In this document: positions 35,201 to 41,027 of the stretch, piece by piece
How the letters are laid out: each line of letters opens with the position of its first letter
Numbering within the stretch: the first letter of the stretch is position 1
Assembly (NCBI GenBank): GCA_001657315.1
Contig: LYSV01000048.1
Coordinates: 1 to 41,027 of the forward strand
DNA length: 41,027 nucleotides
Direction: 5' to 3'
Source: Flammeovirgaceae bacterium BBD 1991-12
GTDB taxonomy: Bacteria > Bacteroidota > Bacteroidia > Cytophagales > Cyclobacteriaceae
The notes under the pieces: generated by a model
Told to the model about the DNA's origin: nothing
Database searches by the model: none
Seen by the model: only the letters and a program-made list of their open reading frames with translations
Position numbers and translations under genes: made by a program

Positions 35201-36728
35201 TGATGCCAGCCTGTGCGAAGCTATGCTCACCATTGACGTGCCGGGTAAGGCACCCATTGTGCTGTCCGTCGTGGACAGAGGGGACACCCAATGTGGTGAG
35301 GCCAACGGATTCATCGACCTATCGGTTGTCGGCGGCACCCCGGGCTATACCTTTGAATGGCGCAATCAGGATGATGATATTATTGCTACTTCCGAGGATG
35401 TACAGAGCCTTTTCAGCGGTGTCTACCGTGTGGCAGTCACCGATGCAAATCTTTGCGAAGCCACACGGGAAGTGGGTATTTCAGATTCCGACGGTCCGCA
35501 GGTCAGCATTATTGATATAAACCCTGTGTCGTGCTTTGGGGATGCCAATGGCAGCGCCGAAATATCGGTGACCGAAGCCAACGGCTCCTTTACCATACAA
35601 TGGTCAGACGGGCAAACCGACGTCCGGGCAGAAGGGCTTACCGCAGGGATTCAACTGGTCAGCGTCGAAGATGAGTTCAACTGTTTGACGGTTACTGAGA
35701 TCGATATCCCAACACCGCAGCTTTTGGAGGCCAGCTTTGAGAATGTGGTCAACCCCTTCTGCAATGGCGACCGTAACGGGAGCCTGGAGGTGGTGGCTAC
35801 CGGAGGTACTGCCCCGTACAGCTATGAATGGATCTCGGCCAGCGGCTTTGGGAGCGAGGTTTTCGGTATTGGCGGAGGTACCCATGAAGTGATCATTACG
35901 GACTTCAATGGCTGCACCTTATCAGCCACCTATGAGCTGGAAGAGCCTCCTGCTGTAGCGGTTGATCTTGGGGGAGTGGAATTCCTTTGCCTTGGGCAGT
36001 CTATCATCCTTGATGCCGGTAATCCAGGCGCAAGCTATCAGTGGAGGTCGACCAACGGCCTCACCAGCACGGAAAGGACTGTGGAGGTGAGCCAGTCGGG
36101 TATTTATTCTGTCACGGTTACAGATGCGCGCGGCTGTCAGGGGTCGGATACCTTTGAACTGGTGGTGGATGAAAACATCCTTGTCTCTGACTTTGTCGCC
36201 GCCACTGAAGTGATCGAACAGGATACGGTCGTTTTTGTAGACGTTACCTTCCCCATCCCGGATTCATCGCGGTGGGTATTTCCTGAGGAGGTCATCATTT
36301 ATGAAACCACTCCCTTCGACTACCGGGTGATCTTTCCTGAGGCAGGGGTTTACACCGTTACCCTCAATACCTACAAGGGTGACTGTGTCGATGGCGTAAG
36401 CAAACGGATCTTTGTGAACCGTGCCTCAGAGGGTGGCACAGGCGGGAGGATCTCCTCCGGCAGGCAAGAGGATAACATCATCAATTTCAATGTCTATCCC
36501 AATCCGTCCAACGGTCGGTTTTCTACAGAAGTGCTGCTCTCCGAACCGGGCGATGTCGAGATCATACTTTTTAATGTTGGTGGGAATACCGAGATCACTT
36601 CAGCCAAAAAGAGTGATTCTGCGGAATACATAGTGGACTTCGAGTTGCCGAATATCTTACCGGGCATCTATCTCCTGCATTTGAAAGCTCCAGGTGAAGA
36701 ACAGACAAAACGCATATTCATTCAATGA
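32235..36728 (+). CDS. SprB-repeat surface protein with type A T9SS sorting domain
   Basis: 1497 residues. Signal peptide cleaved near ASS/QEG. An N-terminal domain of unknown family (about 24-165) is Cys-rich (GQCGLCYT, VVCQT, LNCIDRA). An Ig-like region (185-345, with AFCEGDSLLL and YQWQYWYKGD) follows. Residues about 475-1215 hold nine SprB repeats, each opening with C-x-G and followed by GG-x-x-P-Y (ISCFGNEDGQ, VSCAGFTDGT, ISCIGERDGQ, PFCNGDRNGS...), plus a degenerate one near 375. An Ig/PKD-like domain (1216-1290) precedes the C-terminal T9SS sorting domain (about 1415-1497: FNVYPNPSNGRFSTEV, ending GIYLLHLKAPGEEQTKRIFIQ). SprB-type repeats occur in the gliding adhesin of Flavobacterium. 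Probably secreted by T9SS and anchored at the surface. Overlaps the next gene by 4 bp. Confidence 0.92.
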   Translation: MKTIVNTIFILFLLHIAHQASSQEGVTVYLAGLEHNKKGQCGLCYTMGFEGSFSYGGNSVAGAYRQGKRKVVCQTRGPVSIDEISINNQEIFFFPSSFEATAYERTRVSLGKLNCIDRADNNGRQQTDSNPINNSFWSGWARSFTLYNDDFVGVDGYRITTRITIPKIESINTLDPEQVRNEPVPVNLSAFCEGDSLLLRTPYHSTSVNGGNGIEGANYQWQYWYKGDLVRRNIYNIRSRPGFPCSFLPDESETDVDRIDCDAPPPCHECFTVRDMAPRKYNSYTSSPTGEMKIKLPDLPNTATGPTDLKIRVRIYGDNGGLSPSNDLRGPWSEEFTISVYPPAPSLAMNELNEDLVEFESDRIMSNSDLEVEHSSCSGASDASVTIKNIDPNGLNDYFLTFSGPSTFNQTINRAAFPGTFPIPDSGRWTLKIQNLNPETSQPFGCFSETIFTVQQPAPVGMDTTITSYAGGWNISCFGNEDGQITVEGTGGYKNYRYDLKSDESGSFGTIQSISDIGGKHSFRGLKHQKSDGTPINYKIEVIDAFSCSEETGEFQLAAPPPLIVQDDIHVSKSDYFGFNIECFGETDRLTVDPQAIAGQGGTPPYSFEINGPGLADNQFEADATIKVFTDIPAGTYDIRVVDQNGCEVIEQVTMTQPDLLDFETLEVIKPACFGANTASIRANALGGVPLGSNEYEYTLVHTNPPPPNLWPDGFDPTPPDQTAEEAFFDQLISGTYEITITDRSNCQQTYEVIVTEPLPMNSSVSTNVIICYGDETGMATLQVDGGTFPYAIQWLDAFRQEVSSESLPSPGTVFLDNVAGGQYYARITDDNGCVREEVFVIPEPATPLDLFVESGDVQAISCIGERDGQVFLQVSGGWQPYLIGDSGTNLRLNQNLYSNLTAGVHRFYVQDFRGCLDSLDITIAEPEALIVSAGNIEPVSCAGFTDGTVEVIASGGTAPYEYYSDVTGWITDNILRGFGEGTHDIIVRDASLCEAMLTIDVPGKAPIVLSVVDRGDTQCGEANGFIDLSVVGGTPGYTFEWRNQDDDIIATSEDVQSLFSGVYRVAVTDANLCEATREVGISDSDGPQVSIIDINPVSCFGDANGSAEISVTEANGSFTIQWSDGQTDVRAEGLTAGIQLVSVEDEFNCLTVTEIDIPTPQLLEASFENVVNPFCNGDRNGSLEVVATGGTAPYSYEWISASGFGSEVFGIGGGTHEVIITDFNGCTLSATYELEEPPAVAVDLGGVEFLCLGQSIILDAGNPGASYQWRSTNGLTSTERTVEVSQSGIYSVTVTDARGCQGSDTFELVVDENILVSDFVAATEVIEQDTVVFVDVTFPIPDSSRWVFPEEVIIYETTPFDYRVIFPEAGVYTVTLNTYKGDCVDGVSKRIFVNRASEGGTGGRISSGRQEDNIINFNVYPNPSNGRFSTEVLLSEPGDVEIILFNVGGNTEITSAKKSDSAEYIVDFELPNILPGIYLLHLKAPGEEQTKRIFIQ

Positions 36729-39700
36729 GAAAAACGTATCCGGCCATAGTGATTGCAGGTTTGCTCCTGAGCCAGACCCTACAGGCCCAGTTAAACGAAC
36801 TGGCAACTACCGGGCTACCCGGCTTTGCCGGTGGGGAGCTGATCTGGACGGATGTCAACAATGACGGAAGGTTGGATATTGTAGCCAGCGGAGTGAGCGA
36901 CGCTACCGGTACCCGCACGTGCGATGTATATGAGAATGTGGATGGCAATGGCACTTTTATGGCGCTCAATGTAGGGTTTCCACAGGTATCAGAGGGGGCT
37001 GTGGCCAGCGGTGATGTCGACAACGACGGGTGGATGGATATACTCCTGATGGGCTCGGACCTGATGGGCACCCGCTATACACGTCTGTACAGGAATAATG
37101 GCAATGAAACCTTCACACCAGTCAGTATACCGCTTCCCGACCTCTCCAATGGTGATCTGGCCATACAGGATCTTGACAACGATGGGCTTCAGGATCTGAT
37201 CCTGCTGGGCCGTGACGCTGCCAATGAGCCCATGGTCCGGATCTACCGGAATCTCGGAGGGCTGGCTTTTGAAGAGCTGTCACACACCCTTCCGGATCTT
37301 AGTGATGGCAGATTCACGCTTACGGATTTTAACAATGATGGCAGTGTGGACCTCTTTGTTTTTGGCCGTAGCCGATCGGGGCAGAGTGTGGTAAGACTGT
37401 TTTGGAATGACCAGGGCACATTTAATGAAAGTACCTTGAATTTTCCGAGGTTGTCGGGAGGTACCCTGCGATCCGCTGATCTGGACAACGACGGCTTCTA
37501 CGATCTCTTTTACTCAGGTTTTGATCAAAACAGCCCTCCGGTATGGCAATCTATCGTTTACAGGAACAATAGTGGAGTCACCCTGGTATCCGCAGGCTCG
37601 CTAAACAGACTGACCGATGGGGATGCCGCGTGGGGAGACTACGATCATAACGGCCAGGCAGATATTGTTCTTACGGGTGCTGACTTCCCCGATCAACAGA
37701 CGATCCTTTTTGACAATAATGGTGGGTTTAGCAATTCCGGTATCCCTTTACCGGGAATTATCAGCGGTAATCTCACATGGGCAGATGTGAACAATGACAA
37801 CAGGATAGACCTGCTGATCAATGGATTCCCAACCGGCTCCTCCACTCCCGGGATCAACCTCTACCTGAATGATGAGACAACTACCAACACTTCCCCTATG
37901 GCGCCGGCCAATCTGAATGCAATGACGAACGGCGGTGAAGTAAGGCTCACATGGGACCCTGCCCTTGATAATGAGACACCCTCAGAGGGGCTGTCCTATT
38001 CCATTTACATTGGAACAGCACCGGGCGCCAGGGATATTGTCTCACCAGCCGCTGAATTAGGAACAGGCTTCCGGAAAAAGCCTTCATATGGCAGGTGGAA
38101 AGCAACAGAGGCCACAGTGAGCGGACTGGCAGATGGTATCTACTACTGGAGCGTGCAAAGCATTGATGCCTCCTATGCAGGTTCGCCTTTTGCCACTGAA
38201 GGCAGCTTTGTCATTTGCAACCGCCTTTCCATAGGTAATGATACCACGATTTGCTTCAACACGGGCATCGACCTTTCCATGGGTAATGCCTCGGATGTAG
38301 TCACCTGGTTTGACATGGCGGATCCCCTGATTTCCATCGGCAACGGGAATAACCTGCCTCTGACCATTACCGCTGACCGCTCCATCCGTGTGGAAGTACA
38401 GCGGCCTTTGGGTTGTACACTCAGGGATACTATTGACATTGCTGTGCTGCCGTTGCCTGAGGCGGATCTTGGGGAGGATCGGAGTATTTGTTTTGGCAGT
38501 GAAATAACCCTGCAGGAAGGCACAGTAACCAATGAGGTGAACTGGTTTGACGGGAATGGCCGGTTACTCCAGGTAAACAGCTCCGTTTTTTCCTTCAATA
38601 TTGTTCAGGATACTACGGTGAGGGTAACGGTAACAGACCACCAAGGGTGTCAAAATGAGGATGTGCTTCAGGTGAACAGTATACCTCTGCCTTCCACGGA
38701 ACTTCCGGAGACAGACTTTGTATGCTTTAGAGAGGCTTTGACGTACACCTCCACAGCTGATTCCGTGAATTGGTTCTCCGCCGGAAGCGGTCTTTTGGAG
38801 GTCAATAGTAACGATATTGTTTTTTCCAATATTACACAGGCCGATACACTATGGGCCGAGATCTTCAATGTAGAACGCTGTGTCAACTATGACAGCGTCA
38901 GGATCACCGTCAGGTCTTTGCCGGACGCCGATGCCGGTACGGACCAACTGATCTGTACTTCCGAGACAGTCATCCTTGGGGGTGACAATGATCCAGCGTT
39001 GACCGTAGCATGGTCTACCAACCCGGGATCGGTGTTCAGTGATCAATTCAATCCTGAAGTGAACCCGGAGAATGACACGGAGTACATCCTGACGGTAACG
39101 GACAACAACGGTTGTGTAGGCACAGATACCGTCAGAGTTCTTTTGAACCCGGCCAGTATCATCGATGCCGGGCAAGACACCAGCATTTGTCTCAATGAAG
39201 GCACCCTGCTGGGCGGCAGTCCTACCGCACAGGGCAGTGACATTCCCTACACCTTCGAGTGGTCTCCGTCCAATGGCCTCGACAATGTTTTCAGTGCTAA
39301 TCCTCTGGCCTCTCCCCAGGTCACCACGGAATACCGGCTGATCACCCGAACCCGTGATTGTATTGTGGATACCTCCTTTGTCACTGTGACCGTAGACCCA
39401 TTGCCAACGGTGATCAAAAGTCCTGATGTGACTGTGGGCGCTGGCGAGAGTGTTCAGCTCACTGCATCCGGTGGCGTACAGTATGAATGGTTTCCACAGG
39501 AAGGACTGAATTTTGCAAACATACCAGACCCTGTAGCTACACCCAACGCCACCACAGTTTACACGGTACAGGCTACCGATGAAAATAACTGCAGTAATGC
39601 GGATAGCCTCACCGTTTTTGTTAGCACCTCCATATTCATTCCCAACCTGTTCACGCCCAATGGGGATGGCAACAACGACTTCTTTCGTGTTTATGGCACA

Positions 39701-39922
39701 GGATTACAGGCATTTATATTGAGAATATACGATCAGAAGGGCAACCCCGTATTCGAGACTTCCGATGTGGAGTTTGCCACCTCCGTGGGTTGGGATGGGC
39801 GTATTGGTGGTGTAGATCAGCCGGCCGGCAGTTATATATGGACGATCTCAGGCAGGTTTTTCAACGGGGAGCCTATTACCGTGCAGGGAAAAAGATCAGG
39901 AACCTTAAGGCTTTTAAGATGA
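36725..39922 (+). CDS. FG-GAP/VCBS propeller protein with type B T9SS (gliding-motility C-terminal) domain
   Basis: 1065 residues. Signal peptide cleaved near LQA/QLN. Residues about 25-385 contain seven FG-GAP repeats, each with a calcium-binding Asp loop: DVNNDGRLDI, DVDNDGWMDI, DLDNDGLQDL, DFNNDGSVDL, DLDNDGFYDL, DYDHNGQADI, DVNNDNRIDL. Seven repeats would close an integrin-like seven-bladed propeller. An FnIII module (about 395-500) follows, then a chain of Ig/PKD-like modules, each opening with a D-x-x-I/V-C motif (DTTICFN, DRSICFGSE, DFVCFRE, DQLICTSE, DTSICLNE), and finally the CHU_C/gliding-motility-associated domain (about 972-1065: FIPNLFTPNGDGNNDFFRVYG, read as FIPNLFTPNGDG plus NNDFFRVYG). 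This tail type directs T9SS export independent of type A tails. Overlaps the PorP/SprF gene by 4 bp. Confidence 0.92.
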   Translation: MRKTYPAIVIAGLLLSQTLQAQLNELATTGLPGFAGGELIWTDVNNDGRLDIVASGVSDATGTRTCDVYENVDGNGTFMALNVGFPQVSEGAVASGDVDNDGWMDILLMGSDLMGTRYTRLYRNNGNETFTPVSIPLPDLSNGDLAIQDLDNDGLQDLILLGRDAANEPMVRIYRNLGGLAFEELSHTLPDLSDGRFTLTDFNNDGSVDLFVFGRSRSGQSVVRLFWNDQGTFNESTLNFPRLSGGTLRSADLDNDGFYDLFYSGFDQNSPPVWQSIVYRNNSGVTLVSAGSLNRLTDGDAAWGDYDHNGQADIVLTGADFPDQQTILFDNNGGFSNSGIPLPGIISGNLTWADVNNDNRIDLLINGFPTGSSTPGINLYLNDETTTNTSPMAPANLNAMTNGGEVRLTWDPALDNETPSEGLSYSIYIGTAPGARDIVSPAAELGTGFRKKPSYGRWKATEATVSGLADGIYYWSVQSIDASYAGSPFATEGSFVICNRLSIGNDTTICFNTGIDLSMGNASDVVTWFDMADPLISIGNGNNLPLTITADRSIRVEVQRPLGCTLRDTIDIAVLPLPEADLGEDRSICFGSEITLQEGTVTNEVNWFDGNGRLLQVNSSVFSFNIVQDTTVRVTVTDHQGCQNEDVLQVNSIPLPSTELPETDFVCFREALTYTSTADSVNWFSAGSGLLEVNSNDIVFSNITQADTLWAEIFNVERCVNYDSVRITVRSLPDADAGTDQLICTSETVILGGDNDPALTVAWSTNPGSVFSDQFNPEVNPENDTEYILTVTDNNGCVGTDTVRVLLNPASIIDAGQDTSICLNEGTLLGGSPTAQGSDIPYTFEWSPSNGLDNVFSANPLASPQVTTEYRLITRTRDCIVDTSFVTVTVDPLPTVIKSPDVTVGAGESVQLTASGGVQYEWFPQEGLNFANIPDPVATPNATTVYTVQATDENNCSNADSLTVFVSTSIFIPNLFTPNGDGNNDFFRVYGTGLQAFILRIYDQKGNPVFETSDVEFATSVGWDGRIGGVDQPAGSYIWTISGRFFNGEPITVQGKRSGTLRLLR

Positions 39923-41027
39923 AGAAACATTACAGATATATCATTTTCTGGTTCCTTGTGGGCATATCATGCCAGGTTTCCGCACAGTATCAGTACTTCT
40001 CACAGTATCATTATACCCCTATTCATGTGAACCCTGCGCTGGCAGGTGCAGGTGATGAGGCCATGGCCATCGTGAACCACCGTCAGCAACAATACAACAG
40101 TAACCTTCAGGTTAACTCCACGCTGCTGTCTCTGATCCGGCCTTTGTATGTCAGATCCTCAGGCAGACGGTGGGGAGGAGTAGGTATCTCCGCACTGCAC
40201 CGTAAATTCGATGATGAACAGAGTCTTACCGAACAGGGGATAGATGTAAGCATCGCTTATCACTTCTATACAGGCGAAAAGCATCACCTCACATGGGGGC
40301 TTTCCGGAGGGTTTTTCAGAAGAGAACTCTCTATGGAGGGGTTTACTACCGGTAGCCAGTGGATCACCAACTTCGGCTTTGATCCTGACGCAGCTATAGG
40401 GGAGAGCTTTGCCGGTGATCAGTCGAATTTTATCAGCGTGAATACCGGGCTGCTTTGGCAGTACATCCTGGACAACGGTCGTGTTAAAGGTTATTTTGGT
40501 GTTTCTGGCTATAACCTCAATCAGCCTGACGTGGGGTTTCTCGCTTCGGAGGATCAGCAGCCTGTTCGTCTGCTGGTACATGGCGGCTATGCCGTATATG
40601 ACAACAGCCGGATAAGCATAATGCCGGAGCTGCTTTTTGCACGTACTGCTGAAGTCAATGATCCCGTGGCAGGGGTTTCACTGAAGTACAGTTTTGAAAG
40701 CCTGAATCCCTACACGCCTCTAAAGTCGGGCAGCCTGGATTTTTCAACACGGTATGGCGTAGAAAGCAAGTCAGTCATCCTTGGCCTGCAGGTGATCCAG
40801 CCGGATTTTGTAATCGGTTTCAGCTATGATCTTTATTTAAGGGATGATGACGGTGTTCAACCCTTTAACAACAGCCCGGAATTCGTGATTGCCCTGAAAA
40901 AGAATATTGCTCCATCGAAAAGGAAAAAACAGGTAGTAAGCGATTATACCCTGGGTGACATAAAGGAATTCTACAGAAAAACGGATGAAACCGTGGAAGC
41001 AAAGGAACCGTGTGCGCCCTGTGCTGA
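39919..41027 (+). CDS. PorP/SprF-family type IX secretion outer-membrane protein (3' end cut)
   Basis: 369 residues are visible before the window ends. Signal peptide cleaved near VSA/QYQ. The opening YFSQYHYTPIHVNPALAGAG and NHRQQQYNSN are the hallmark of PorP/SprF-like proteins (TIGR03519), followed by barrel strands (RWGGVGISALHRKF, HHLTWGLSGGFFRREL, VKGYFGVSGYNLN) and the usual last strands (FVIGFSYDLYLRDDDG, FNNSPEFVIALKK). Most family members end there; here about 40 further residues (SKRKKQVVSDYTLGDIKEFY, ...CAPCA) continue past the edge, which suggests an extra C-terminal domain, perhaps OmpA-like. SprF is needed for secretion of SprB in gliding bacteria. Placement directly after a type B T9SS cargo gene is the standard partner arrangement. 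It begins on an ATGA overlap. Confidence 0.93.
   Translation, partial: MKKHYRYIIFWFLVGISCQVSAQYQYFSQYHYTPIHVNPALAGAGDEAMAIVNHRQQQYNSNLQVNSTLLSLIRPLYVRSSGRRWGGVGISALHRKFDDEQSLTEQGIDVSIAYHFYTGEKHHLTWGLSGGFFRRELSMEGFTTGSQWITNFGFDPDAAIGESFAGDQSNFISVNTGLLWQYILDNGRVKGYFGVSGYNLNQPDVGFLASEDQQPVRLLVHGGYAVYDNSRISIMPELLFARTAEVNDPVAGVSLKYSFESLNPYTPLKSGSLDFSTRYGVESKSVILGLQVIQPDFVIGFSYDLYLRDDDGVQPFNNSPEFVIALKKNIAPSKRKKQVVSDYTLGDIKEFYRKTDETVEAKEPCAPCA

Overview
The window looks like chromosomal DNA from a free-living member of the Bacteroidota, most likely the Cytophagales (Fulvivirga/Roseivirga-like). The reasons are: type IX secretion (T9SS) sorting domains of both the 'PNPS' (type A) and 'FTPNGDGxND' (type B, gliding-motility-associated) kinds; a PorP/SprF-family outer-membrane protein; SprB, TANFOR and choice-of-anchor L domains; promoters of the TTTG-N19-21-TAnnTTTG kind with little Shine-Dalgarno signal; and signal peptides that almost always place Gln right after the predicted cleavage site. 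No rRNA, tRNA, CRISPR array, insertion sequence or phage module was found.

Region 1 (1-6819) is a patchwork of exported housekeeping or envelope genes: a truncated esterase lipoprotein, a choice-of-anchor L/OmpA protein, a small LEA-type lipoprotein, a stand-alone histidine-kinase dimerisation domain, a secreted amidohydrolase, a ten-repeat TPR protein and a tandem pair of unknown paralogues. Three convergent gene pairs here overlap tail to tail. A heptamer array with an inverted partner lies at 4515-4656.

Region 2 (7059-11663, minus strand) holds an SDR oxidoreductase, an AraC-type regulator and a two-gene osmoprotectant-type ABC importer. The importer's fused substrate-binding domain has its two lobes in swapped order, apparently a circular permutation.

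Region 3 (11902-17026, plus strand) carries htpG with a clear terminator, an exported M20 peptidase, a small AT-rich islet (a ~52-aa protein plus a membrane protein of unknown family) and a MORN-type lipoprotein.

Region 4 (17193-22019) has two neighbouring signalling genes with the same TPR-helix-'KEQEIATL'-membrane sensor layout but different outputs: a hybrid histidine kinase with an AraC-type effector, and a one-component LuxR/GerE-like HTH protein.

Region 5 (22244 to beyond 41027) is the most striking part: at least eight genes over about 18.8 kb, every junction within -4 to +4 bp. In order they encode a 48-aa membrane/coiled-coil peptide, an outer-membrane barrel, a TANFOR/FnIII protein, a 1532-aa beta-rich protein of unknown family, an FnIII-repeat protein, a SprB-repeat protein with a type A T9SS tail, a seven-FG-GAP-repeat protein with a type B T9SS tail, and a PorP/SprF protein running off the edge with a C-terminal extension. 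I infer a co-translated cell-surface assembly delivered by T9SS. The component families are known; the assembly and its function are not established from the sequence.
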